A stretch of DNA of 64,000 bases from CAYTAU01 sp964442075 (lineage in GTDB: Bacteria; Bacteroidota; Bacteroidia; Bacteroidales; CAYTAU01): NCBI GenBank assembly GCA_964442075.1, contig CAYTWH010000016.1:9128-73127 (forward strand), written 5' to 3'. The notes under the pieces are model-generated. The model was given only the letters and a program-made list of their open reading frames with translations. It had not been told where the DNA came from and ran no database searches. The position numbers and the translations under genes were made by a program. Position 1 is the stretch's first letter; each line of letters starts with the position of its first letter. Positions 55,347 through 63,920 of this stretch are shown here, in pieces.

Positions 55347-56354
55347 TTATAAATTTCTTACGCTTTGCAAAAGTGCATTAGAGGGAATTTCCAAAAACGC
55401 ATCAGAGGGATTACTTTTAGGTATTTTATCTATAAATTCGGTAATAGATTTTTCTTTTAAATACAATTCTTTCAGAATGAAATAATTTTTACTGTACATA
55501 TTGTGTAATAGCAAAAATGCATTATTCACATTATCACCAAATCTCTCTTTCGGGAATGAATTTACATTCTCCAAAATTGTATTGATTTCTTTTTGGCATT
55601 CATTATTCAGGCTGTCAACATTTCCAGAACCGCTATTTATTTTATAAACATAATTATTTATACATTGATAAACTTTTTCTGTGGTTAATATTTGGCTTTT
55701 TACTAATGTAGTATCTATTTCATTATTATTTTCGGCAAATTTTAATGCAAAATGATTTCCAATTACTTCACATAAAGCTTCCTCATAATTGCGTGGCATC
55801 CTAATTTTTTTCTGACGAATATAATTATGCATTAACTCATGGAAAACAATATGACATATATCTTCTTTTGATAAAAAAATAAGTGCATTATTTAGAAATG
55901 TGTTTGAATTTAAAAAGTTCTGAAAATATAATGTGTGATATCCTTTTTCCTTATTTTCCAATTCTATTTTTTTTACATTTTCAATATCTTTTCCACAATC
56001 AATATAAGGTATATCTATTAAATTATATCTGGAAAGAAATAATTCTTTGATACTATTTGATTTTGAAATATTAGGACTTTCAATTTTATTGGGTAAAGAA
56101 ACAATGAGTAAATAATTGATATCTTCAATGTTTTTAGATTCTGTGTAAAAATCACCTTCTAATTCATATCCGATTTCTTGAAAGAAAAACTTTTTTAATT
56201 TCTTAAAGAAGATCGAATCTATTGCATTGTCAACAAAATCTGTACTGTCTATATTATTTAATTCAATTTTTGATTCTTCTTTATGGTCTTGATAAATACA
56301 TCCATTGACTATAAGAAACAAAGAAAAAGAAATTATTGATATATACTTTGTCAT
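55347..56354 (-). CDS. Lipoprotein with HExxH gluzincin-like motif (putative metallopeptidase)
   Basis: A 335-residue lipoprotein (lipobox VNGC, Cys19). The zinc motif HELMH occurs in ICHIVFHELMHNYIRQK (about residues 168-172), with a glutamate helix EEALCEVIGNHFALKF about 17 residues later. That spacing fits a gluzincin third ligand. The layout, including the helix before HExxH and the preceding TLYFQNFLNSNTFLNNALIF, recalls the predicted aminopeptidase family PF10023 (DUF2265), but I cannot confirm it. It would act on peptides at the cell envelope. It follows the PPAD-like gene on the same strand after a 26-base gap, so the two are probably co-expressed. Confidence 0.6.
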   Translation of the reverse strand: MTKYISIISFSLFLIVNGCIYQDHKEESKIELNNIDSTDFVDNAIDSIFFKKLKKFFFQEIGYELEGDFYTESKNIEDINYLLIVSLPNKIESPNISKSNSIKELFLSRYNLIDIPYIDCGKDIENVKKIELENKEKGYHTLYFQNFLNSNTFLNNALIFLSKEDICHIVFHELMHNYIRQKKIRMPRNYEEALCEVIGNHFALKFAENNNEIDTTLVKSQILTTEKVYQCINNYVYKINSGSGNVDSLNNECQKEINTILENVNSFPKERFGDNVNNAFLLLHNMYSKNYFILKELYLKEKSITEFIDKIPKSNPSDAFLEIPSNALLQSVRNL

Positions 56355-56380
56355 AATAATTGCTTCAAGAGATTAATAAT

Positions 56381-58075
56381 TTATTGAACAATAATTTTTT
56401 TGCTTATTGAACTATCTGTATTAAAATTGATTTGAATAAGGTATATTCCTTTGTGCAGATTTCTAATATCAATATTTTTAACAAAATTTCCTATTTTAAT
56501 ATTTATATTATTGCTTAAAACCAATTTGCCTGTTATATCAATAATTTTAATTGAAATATTTTGTTGTTTATCAGAAAATATGTTTACAAATAGTTCTTCA
56601 CTAACAGGATTTGGATAAATATCAACAATAAATTTATTAATATTATCAATACCTGTTGATTGTCCAATATTAAAAATATGTGGATCAGGGGCACCTATAT
56701 AGGGATGATTGGCTGTTCTTGGTGATGCATCTTCTGCATGAATATAATATCCAATTTCGCTATATTCGGGTAATTCAGGAATTATTCCCCTGTAAGAATT
56801 ACCGGAAATATTTGTCATTGTAACACCTGTAAAACTTCCGCCATCAACCTGATAATAAAGCATTGACTGAGTAACAGCTTGCCCTGTAAAAGGTATTATA
56901 TCTGCTTCAATTATATATTCTAACTGGTAAGGCACATTTCCTAATGTTGGCAAATGCTTAATATAAAGCATACCTCTGTCAGGTAGTTCATGTGTTCTAC
57001 AATGCAAGGCATCGGTTTCTTCCCATGGAGCCAAAGTATTAGGTGTAAACCCAATAACCTCGTAACCAGGCATTGCTGTTTCATAGACAGTAATTGCATC
57101 ATCGTTCCAGGTAGAACCAGTTCCGGTAACTATTGGTACAAGTACTTTATTATTTAAAATCAACGAATTCGTATATGGTTGTCCGTTTGGACTATATGTT
57201 CTGTAAACCTGATAATTATTACCATAAGATGATATTTGTCCTTCCCAGTAATCTGCCATTGCTTCATAATCAGCATATCTATAATCTGCTGAAGGGACTT
57301 CTGTAATAAGAATTTTATCGACATCTAAAAATTTACCCCAGCAGTCAATATGTTTAATATAATCATCTAATGGATCAGTTGTTATATAATAGTTTGTTAC
57401 TCCCATAAAATCTTCAACAAGATTGTTGATATCAGGAATACTTAATGAAGTATTTTCTTCTTCAACTAATTCTGTTGATGCAGCTACTCCCATTCCATCA
57501 CTCATCCAGTTTCCTCCTGTTTGCATTAAATCCATCCCATAAAGATCAACATTCAAATAGCTTGCAAACTCAATTGGCATTTCGTCATCATTAGGACGAA
57601 GTGGTCTATCATATGGAAAATCAACAATAGCAACTTCATTGTCAACAGAAATAAACCAAGGGCTATAATCTCTTGTCCAGTAAGAATCACTTGAAGCATG
57701 GATAAAATTACAATTTGAAAGATTTACTCCACCTGAAGTATAATCACTTAGAACATCACTTTCTTCAGATGCATCTTCAACAATTGTAGTAATAATAACA
57801 TCTTCTGACATTTCGGCAATTAATGCTATTGGAATACCAAAGCCCCAGCCTCTATATGCAACAATAACACTCTCGTTATGTTCAAATTCGGCAATACTTC
57901 TGACAACTCCAACCGGTGGTGTAGTAGGAGAGAAGCTTTTACTTAATTGAACATCTTTTTTTAGCTCATCTGTTGAAAGCATGTGGTGCCTTCCTTGAAA
58001 TGTGCTTTTAATTTTCTCTTGAGCAATAATGTTTGATGTAATAAATAGGCAAACAATAAAAATGAAGCATTTCAT
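56381..58075 (-). CDS. Secreted peptidylarginine deiminase (PPAD-like) with T9SS sorting domain
   Basis: Exported 564-residue protein (ATG 58075, signal peptide ending IIAQ). The deiminase domain (about 20-385) has the agmatine-deiminase/PPAD fold. It carries Asp136 (WTRDYSPW), His242 and Asp244 (YIKHIDCWG), Asn303 (YTNSLILNN) and nucleophile Cys359 (ALHCRTHELPD). By memory the Porphyromonas gingivalis PPAD residues are D130, H236, D238, N297 and C351, so the offset is a steady +6 for all but the last. PPAD substrate residues W127 and Y233 correspond to Trp133 and Tyr239. The arginines binding the substrate carboxylate in PPAD (R152, R154) match Arg157 and Arg160 in RPLRPNDDE. An IgLF-like domain (about 395-460) and a type-A T9SS C-terminal domain (from IVDIYPNPVSEEL) complete the PPAD architecture. 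The frame extends 15 codons further upstream. Confidence 0.85.
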   Translation of the reverse strand: MKCFIFIVCLFITSNIIAQEKIKSTFQGRHHMLSTDELKKDVQLSKSFSPTTPPVGVVRSIAEFEHNESVIVAYRGWGFGIPIALIAEMSEDVIITTIVEDASEESDVLSDYTSGGVNLSNCNFIHASSDSYWTRDYSPWFISVDNEVAIVDFPYDRPLRPNDDEMPIEFASYLNVDLYGMDLMQTGGNWMSDGMGVAASTELVEEENTSLSIPDINNLVEDFMGVTNYYITTDPLDDYIKHIDCWGKFLDVDKILITEVPSADYRYADYEAMADYWEGQISSYGNNYQVYRTYSPNGQPYTNSLILNNKVLVPIVTGTGSTWNDDAITVYETAMPGYEVIGFTPNTLAPWEETDALHCRTHELPDRGMLYIKHLPTLGNVPYQLEYIIEADIIPFTGQAVTQSMLYYQVDGGSFTGVTMTNISGNSYRGIIPELPEYSEIGYYIHAEDASPRTANHPYIGAPDPHIFNIGQSTGIDNINKFIVDIYPNPVSEELFVNIFSDKQQNISIKIIDITGKLVLSNNINIKIGNFVKNIDIRNLHKGIYLIQINFNTDSSISKKIIVQ

Positions 58076-58250
58076 AGGGCAATTGAGTTTGAAAATTATA
58101 AAGAACCGTGTGAAAAACAAAGTTAGTGCAAATTTAACGGAAATCTATTTTTATTTATATAAAAAATATTCATGTTTAACACATTAATAGAAATCAGGCA
58201 CAAAAATTGATATATTCCCAAAAACGAAAATTACATAAAATTATAAACTC

Positions 58251-58598
58251 ATGAAAAAATTATTTCTATTTTTATTAAGTCTCACATTATTTATTTTTAC
58301 TCAAAATTCAATTCATGCTCAGCAAATTTATACTGTTGAATATGAATCGCAAGCTGATGTAAAAGTTTATGTTGTTGATTACGAGTCGCAATGTGATTTG
58401 AAAGTTTATAAAGTTGATTATAGTTCACAAGCGTCAGAAAATGAGGGAAAATGGTATTTTGTTGAATATGAGTCTCAAGCCGATAAGACAATTTTTTTTG
58501 TTGATTATGAATCTCAAGCAGACCTAAAAATTTATTTTGTTGAGTATGAGTCGCAGGCAGGATGGAGAAACTCTTCAAAACAGCATTTGATGTATTAA
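58251..58598 (+). CDS. Exported 14-residue-repeat protein, DUF6150/Septknot-like
   Basis: A 115-residue protein with a signal peptide (ending about residue 24, IHAQ). The mature part is a chain of about six 14-residue units of the form (V/F)(D/E)YESQADLKVYxV. From memory this is the pattern of the DUF6150 family, renamed Septknot in Pfam, for which a very deep torus knot is predicted. One unit is interrupted by an insert (SENEGKW). The unit spelling varies at only a few positions, so the array is recent or under strong constraint. It is followed by the exported unknown at 58666-59979 on the same strand. Confidence 0.7.
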   Translation: MKKLFLFLLSLTLFIFTQNSIHAQQIYTVEYESQADVKVYVVDYESQCDLKVYKVDYSSQASENEGKWYFVEYESQADKTIFFVDYESQADLKIYFVEYESQAGWRNSSKQHLMY

Positions 58599-58665
58599 TT
58601 CCGTTATCTATACTTTGCCATGTATTAGATGTTTTGTAATTTTACAATATAATTAATAACCATAT

Positions 58666-59979
58666 ATGGTACAGAATAAAATATTTATTGTTTTTTTTAT
58701 ATTCATTTCAATTACATCTTTTTCTCAAACTCCCAAAAAAAATCTTGAAAAATATCAATTATACAGAGAAAGGTTAAAGTATTTTTATAAGTTAGGTACT
58801 AATCCTGGAGAATGCCAATATGCAAGTATCAGCGGAATGTTTCCTCAAAGAGCAAAACGTTTAAATTTTGGTGGAGATCAAACCATTGAAATGGCATGGT
58901 TTATAGGAGTAATGGCTACAGAATTCAAGTTGCAGGCTCACAACAAACAAGATATTGATAAAACATTAAGAGATCTATATTACGCATTATTAGCATATAA
59001 GCGTCTTGATGAATGTGAGGATAAGGATCCGTGGAATTTACCAGCATCCAGATTTGACGGATTTTTTATGCGTGGAGATATGCCAAGTAAAACTTTTATT
59101 AAAGAAAATGCTAAAGCATTTAATAAAAATATTACACCTGTAGATACTTTTGGTTCGGCGTCTGCCGGAACGCCTTTTTGGGTTGAAAACACAAGATTTC
59201 ATAATAGTGAAATGAGTCAGGATCAGGCAATACATATTTTAATGGGAATGTCACTGGTAGTTAAATGTTTTCCTGATAAAAAATTTGAATTCATAGGTAT
59301 TAATGGAGAGAAAATACTGTTTAATTTTCATGAATTTTCCAAAAAAATTGTTGGACTGATGATAAGTTATATTAAAAATGAAAATAAAACTTATGGAAAA
59401 AAAGAATGGATTATTTACGAGCCATCCGGTAAAAAACTAAGCCTTGGTGGTAATGCAACATTTTTTTCTTATGGATTTTCTAAAGTAGGTCAGAAAATAA
59501 CAGGTAAAAATTATATTAAAGATATTAATAAAAAGATTGGAGCCAGATTACTTTGGGAATTAGCAAAGCTCCCTACACCAAACGAATGGAATACCTCAAT
59601 GGCGTGTATTCTTGCTGCAATTGGAGATTCATGGGGGGGTATTCAAGGTACTGACAAAGCAATATATTCTGCATCAAAAAAATATTACTGGGATACATAC
59701 TATACTTTATTATGGCAATTTATGAATAATAAAAGAAGCTCATATCTTAACAAAAATTTATTAAATAATCAATTAAATTCAGCACCTGAAAACGGAACTT
59801 ATTTCTATGGCGAAGAATTTGGCTCAAAGCCGGAGGGAGGATGGGCTTCTAATAACAGATTCAGAAATACAAAAAAAGAGCAATTAGGCAGAGACCATTT
59901 TAAAGGTAATTATAACGGTCTTGATTTTATGTTGCTTTATAATTTATATCAATTAACAAAAGATTCTGTAAATAATTAA
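58666..59979 (+). CDS. Exported protein of unknown function, helical (all-alpha toroid-like?)
   Basis: A 437-residue exported protein (signal peptide ending about residue 20, TSFSQ). It contains spaced aromatic and helix-turn phrases typical of alpha-toroid domains: MSQDQAIHILMGMSLVVKCF, PSGKKLSLGGNATFFSYGF and KPEGGWASNNRFRNT. The N-terminal CQYASISGMFPQRAKRLNFGG and a DPWNLPASRFDGFFMRG segment look conserved. I do not recognise the family. A secreted enzyme such as a lyase or glycosidase with an (alpha/alpha)n fold is possible, but no catalytic motif could be named. It starts 68 bases after the Septknot-like gene. Confidence 0.6.
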   Translation: MVQNKIFIVFFIFISITSFSQTPKKNLEKYQLYRERLKYFYKLGTNPGECQYASISGMFPQRAKRLNFGGDQTIEMAWFIGVMATEFKLQAHNKQDIDKTLRDLYYALLAYKRLDECEDKDPWNLPASRFDGFFMRGDMPSKTFIKENAKAFNKNITPVDTFGSASAGTPFWVENTRFHNSEMSQDQAIHILMGMSLVVKCFPDKKFEFIGINGEKILFNFHEFSKKIVGLMISYIKNENKTYGKKEWIIYEPSGKKLSLGGNATFFSYGFSKVGQKITGKNYIKDINKKIGARLLWELAKLPTPNEWNTSMACILAAIGDSWGGIQGTDKAIYSASKKYYWDTYYTLLWQFMNNKRSSYLNKNLLNNQLNSAPENGTYFYGEEFGSKPEGGWASNNRFRNTKKEQLGRDHFKGNYNGLDFMLLYNLYQLTKDSVNN

Positions 59980-60233
59980 ATAAAGTCTGCCTATAATTTT
60001 TTCAATTTTGAATAAATATAAAAATCGCAAATTTCAAGCATTAAAATACAAATAGCAATCAAATCTCAACAGCCTAAATATCAAACTGTTTTAATTATTA
60101 ATTATTGAATATTGTAATTTATTTGAGATTTGTTTTTTGTTTTTTGTAATTTTACTTAAATATATTACGACATTATAGACAAACACTAAATAGTTTTTTA
60201 GATTATTAAATTATTTTTGTTGTTAAAATTGGA

Positions 60234-60944
60234 ATGAAAAAATTCATATTAATAATATTATTCTTTTATTCAACAAATAGTTATTGCCAAACTGATAATG
60301 TTGAGAATATTAAAATGGTTAATGACCATTTGTTTATTGATATATTTTCAAACAATTGGCTCAGCACGCCAAAGGGACTTGAAATAAAACCTAATTCAAT
60401 TTCTTCTGAGCTTTACTGGATGCTTGCTCCTATTGGAAGAAAATCAATTATTAGTTTTAATATTGGTTATGGTTTTAGTGCCCAAAGCATAAAAAGTAAT
60501 GGTATTTTATATATGGATAGTGTAACAAATTCTTGTTTCAACACAAAAATGCTTGATACTGTCAGCTATAGGATAAACAAATTTTCGGCTGTATATATGG
60601 ATGTTCCTGTTGAAATTAGAATACGTACAAGACCAAACTTAAAGCACAGAAACTTCACACTTGCATTAGGATTTAAAATTGGTATTCTTGTTCAAAGTTT
60701 TGTGAAATATTTTGGTGATGAATACAGATTTTTGGGTATTGATGAAAAGGTGAAATTTAAACAATATGGTGTTAAAAATATTTTGCCATATCGTTATGGT
60801 GTTTATTCAAGGTTAGGATATGGAAAATTTTATTTTTTTGGATATTATTCACTTTCCGGTCTTTTTAAATATAAAAAAGGTCCAAATGTAGTTCCAATTA
60901 ATTTAGGTGTTGGGTTTGCTCTGTATCGGTCAAAAACGTATTAA
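60234..60944 (+). CDS. Exported beta-barrel-like protein, unknown
   Basis: A 236-residue exported protein (signal peptide ending about residue 19, NSYCQ). The sequence shows alternating hydrophobic and polar strands (SELYWMLAPIGRKSIISFNIGYGF, shortened here as separate strands), FTLALGFKIGILVQSF and a closing PINLGVGFALYRS. It resembles small outer-membrane barrels of the PorT-like or 8-stranded type. No motif fixes the family. A 254-base gap separates it from the gene before it. Confidence 0.55.
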   Translation: MKKFILIILFFYSTNSYCQTDNVENIKMVNDHLFIDIFSNNWLSTPKGLEIKPNSISSELYWMLAPIGRKSIISFNIGYGFSAQSIKSNGILYMDSVTNSCFNTKMLDTVSYRINKFSAVYMDVPVEIRIRTRPNLKHRNFTLALGFKIGILVQSFVKYFGDEYRFLGIDEKVKFKQYGVKNILPYRYGVYSRLGYGKFYFFGYYSLSGLFKYKKGPNVVPINLGVGFALYRSKTY

Positions 60945-61059
60945 ATTGTTTTACGTCATGCCTATCGGTAGATAAATGTGTCGTTTGGTGTTATTTGTTA
61001 GCCTTGTGAAACTTGCCTGCTATACCTTCGTCAGGTAAATCGATAAACATGGATGCTTT

Positions 61060-62158
61060 TTATTCTCCTCCAAACTCCATCAAATAAGTTTTAATAAAAT
61101 CATTAATATCTCCATCCAAAACAGCTTGAACATTTCCTGTTTCATAATTGGTTCTCATGTCTTTTACCATTTTATATGGATGTAAAACATAGCTTCTTAT
61201 TTGTGAACCCCACTCAATTTTTTTCTTTGTTCCTTCAATTTTTTCTTTTTCTTCTTCACGTTTCCTAAGTTCAAGTTCGTATAAATGAGACCTAAGAGTT
61301 TTTATAGCATTTTCTTTATTTTTTGTTTGAGAACGTCCGTCTTGATTTTCAATCACAATCTCTTTTTCGCCTTTTGGAGCATACCTTAAACGCACTGCAC
61401 TTTCTACCTTATTAACATGTTGACCGCCTGCACCACTTGCACGAAATGTATCCCATGATATATCAGCAGGATTTATTTCTATTTCAATGGTATCGTCAAT
61501 AAGAGGAGAAACAAAAACTGAAGAAAATGTTGTCTGTCTTTTCCCTTGTGCATTAAAAGGTGAAATTCTTACTAAACGATGTACACCATTTTCACCTTTT
61601 AAATACCCATAAGCATAATCACCTTCAAATTCAAGTGTAACAGTTTTAACACCCGCCTCATCTCCTGCCTGATAATAAACTTTTTTAACTTTATAATTAT
61701 TCCGTTCACCCCAGCGTATATACATTCGCATTAACATTTCTGTCCAATCTAAACTTTCTGTTCCTCCAGCACCTGAATTAATTTTTAATAAAGCTCCAAA
61801 AGTATCTTCTTCGTTGCGAAGCATATTTCTCAATTCAAGATCTTCAACAAATTTAAGAGTTTTGTTATATTGCTGTTCAACTTCTTGGTCATCTGTTTCA
61901 CCTTCTTTTGCAAATTCAAAAATTATTTCCAAATCATCAACTGACGAAACAACATCATTGAAAGCATTTACCCATGTTTTTATAGCAGATATTTGTTTTA
62001 GGAATTTTTCAGCTTCTTTAGGGTCATTCCAAAAATCGGAGCTTTGAGTATTTTTCTCTTTTTCTGTTATTAGAATTATTTTATTGTCAATGTCAAAGAT
62101 ACCTCCTTAACGCATCTTTACGTTCTATAATATCTTTTATTTGTTCTGATGGAATCAT
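61060..62158 (-). CDS. prfB: Peptide chain release factor 2, with programmed +1 frameshift
   Basis: Release factor 2 reads UGA and UAA and triggers hydrolysis of peptidyl-tRNA. The gene is split by an in-frame TGA at codon 22 (62093-62095). A +1 shift joins the first 21 codons (62158-62096) to the long frame starting with GAC at 62094. The product is 365 residues, the same length as E. coli RF2. Conserved motifs are SPF at 199-201 (stop-codon reading), the catalytic GGQ at 244-246 (SGAGGQHVNKVES), and RNYxTG-type sites at the C-terminus (MRTNYETGNVQAV). An annotation starting at 61932 would lose the first 75 residues. Autoregulation follows: when RF2 is scarce, ribosomes pause at TGA and shift. 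Confidence 0.95.
62092..62107 (-). promoter_or_regulatory. Programmed +1 frameshift site of prfB
   Basis: On the minus strand AGGAGGTATCTTTGAC contains an internal Shine-Dalgarno sequence (AGGAGG), the slippery CTT at 62096-62098 and the stop TGA, followed by C. These are the parts and spacing of the E. coli RF2 recoding site. Confidence 0.95.
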
Positions 62159-62222
62159 TTTTATTTTTTTTAATTAGTGCTTGCAAGAAAATACTAATTA
62201 CCGCTTGTAAATGTAATATAAA

Positions 62223-62699
62223 TTATATTTTTATAATATTTTCAATCGTTTTTAAAATCAACTCGCTCTCAAAACCCTTGCTGACGGCATATCTAACAAG
62301 TTTTACTTTAGCATCATATTTATTATTTGATTTTAAAGTTTTAAGTTTTTTTGACAATTCATTAACAAGAATCTTGTTATATTCCTTTTCATCAATTTCA
62401 TTATAAGCTGATAATATTAATTCTTCAGGAATATGTTTCTGTATAAGTTGGTATTTTATTTTTATTCTTCCCCATTTATTAAAACGATATTTATCACGCA
62501 CATAAAATTTTGCATATCTTTTTTCATTTATAAAATCATTTTTCACAAGTTTTGATATTATTATTTCAATATCAGTTTCGATAAGTCCCCATTGTAATAA
62601 TTTTTCTTTTATATCGTGTTTGCAATTTTCTTTTACACTGCATAATTGCATAGCTCTTAATAATGCTTCTTTATTTGATATTGCTTTTTTATTAAGCAT
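62223..62699 (-). CDS. recX: Regulatory protein RecX
   Basis: A 158-residue helical protein that modulates RecA filaments. The start is typical (NKEALLRAMQLCSVKENCKHDIKEKL), followed by WGLIETDIEIIISKLVKNDFINEKRYAKFYVRDKYRFNKWG, split here only by reading. That carries the conserved (F/Y)(I/L)xxxR(Y/F)A motif and WG(R/P)xKI. The C-terminal part has the usual LVRYAVSKGFE(S/P) pattern. Length is normal. It starts 125 bases after prmC's gap region and is followed by prfB after a 64-base gap on the same strand. Cytoplasmic. Confidence 0.88.
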   Translation of the reverse strand: MLNKKAISNKEALLRAMQLCSVKENCKHDIKEKLLQWGLIETDIEIIISKLVKNDFINEKRYAKFYVRDKYRFNKWGRIKIKYQLIQKHIPEELILSAYNEIDEKEYNKILVNELSKKLKTLKSNNKYDAKVKLVRYAVSKGFESELILKTIENIIKI

Positions 62700-62776
62700 A
62701 AATTACGCAATCGTTTACATGGTTTAAATAGCTGATTATAGTTTATATGTATCGAGACTTCAATATTAAAGCAAAA

Positions 62777-62923
62777 AGTTGACAATATACAATTAACAGT
62801 AGGCAAAAAAACTGCAAACTAAAATTATCCACGAATTCTATGGTTAGCTTATCTGCTTATTGTATGAATTAATATTTCCCCATATTAACATTTTGTCAAT
62901 TGTTAATTGCTAACTGTCAATTT
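62777..62923. repeat. Imperfect inverted repeat between recX and prmC
   Basis: GTTGACAATATACAATTAAC near 62777-62806 and its inverted counterpart near 62893-62923 (TTGTCAATTGTTAATTGC) match at roughly 22 of 30 positions. The gap of 268 bases between recX and prmC holds no gene. Confidence 0.45.
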
Positions 62924-62967
62924 AAAACTAATTTACTATGTTATGTCCATTATTAATCTGTAAACAG

Positions 62968-63816
62968 TTACCAAATTGCTTTAATCATCCTTGGTTTATT
63001 ATTAATATCATTTTTAATTTCAATATTCTTAAAATTATATTTTAGCAACATTTTTTTTGTTTCTAATCCAAGGAATTCATTTATTTCTAAATATAATGTC
63101 CCATTAGCAACAAGATTGTTCTTGCAAAATTCGGCAATTGCTTTATAGAATTTCAAAGGTTTATTATCTGGCACAAACAAAGCACTTGATGGCTCAAAAT
63201 CCAAAACATTTTTATGCATAAGCAATTTTTCTTTTTCTCTAATGTAAGGTGGATTACTTACAATAATGTCAAACTTTATATTTAATTTATCATCAGAAAA
63301 TATATCCTGATGTTTAAAACTTATATTAACACTATTGATTTTTGCATTTTGTTCAGCAATTTGCAATGCTTTCATGGAATTATCTATTGCATATATTTTA
63401 GATTCTGACAAATTCCTTGACAAGCTAATTGCAATACATCCGCTACCTGTTCCAATGTCTAAAATATTTAATTGTTTATTTATAGGTTTTGTATTTTTAA
63501 TAATCCAATCAACTAATTCTTCTGTTTCCTGACGTGGAATTAGAACATTTTTTGAAACAATAAAATTTAAATTGTAAAATTCTGTTTTTCCCAGTATGTA
63601 TTGAATAGGTTCATTTTTTTTTAATCTGGAAATTATTGATATTATTTTGTTTTGAATTTCGTTATTGAGTAAGCAATCATGTTTTAATAATAGCTCTGTT
63701 TTTGAAAAATTTAATACATGTTCAAATATTAAAAATATAATACTTTGAATTTCATTAGCAGGAATTGAAGTAGAAACCTGAGTTTTTATATGATTAATCA
63801 TTTCTTTAATTAGCAT
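62968..63816 (-). CDS. prmC: Peptide chain release factor N5-glutamine methyltransferase
   Basis: Methylates the glutamine of the GGQ motif in RF1 and RF2. The 282-residue enzyme has an N-terminal helical domain (about 1-75) and a Rossmann-type methyltransferase domain. The SAM-binding DIGTGSGC is at 120-127, the substrate-binding NPPY at 188-191, and the conserved GKTEFYNLNFIV and VLIPRQETEELV lie before them. It is encoded two genes from its substrate prfB on the same strand, separated by recX and a repeat-bearing gap. Confidence 0.95.
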   Translation of the reverse strand: MLIKEMINHIKTQVSTSIPANEIQSIIFLIFEHVLNFSKTELLLKHDCLLNNEIQNKIISIISRLKKNEPIQYILGKTEFYNLNFIVSKNVLIPRQETEELVDWIIKNTKPINKQLNILDIGTGSGCIAISLSRNLSESKIYAIDNSMKALQIAEQNAKINSVNISFKHQDIFSDDKLNIKFDIIVSNPPYIREKEKLLMHKNVLDFEPSSALFVPDNKPLKFYKAIAEFCKNNLVANGTLYLEINEFLGLETKKMLLKYNFKNIEIKNDINNKPRMIKAIW

Positions 63817-63861
63817 AATTCAAATTTACTGCTATATTTTCATGTAACATTAGATATAATA

Positions 63862-63900
63862 GAAAAAAAACAGCCCTTGAAAATTAATATCAAGGGCTGT
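63862..63900. terminator. Strong bidirectional terminator between the edge gene and prmC
   Basis: CAGCCCTTGA (63871-63880) pairs perfectly with TCAAGGGCTG (63890-63899) around a 9-base loop, with eight A before it. On the minus strand it therefore ends in a T-tract, as needed for the gene at the right edge (stop at 63921). Confidence 0.8.
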
Positions 63901-63920
63901 TTATATTATTAATAGTAAGT

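Noticed and set aside
58297..58578. Minus-strand 93-codon frame opposite the Septknot-like gene
   Set aside because: Antisense shadow of a repetitive coding sequence; the plus-strand frame has a signal peptide and family-like repeats.
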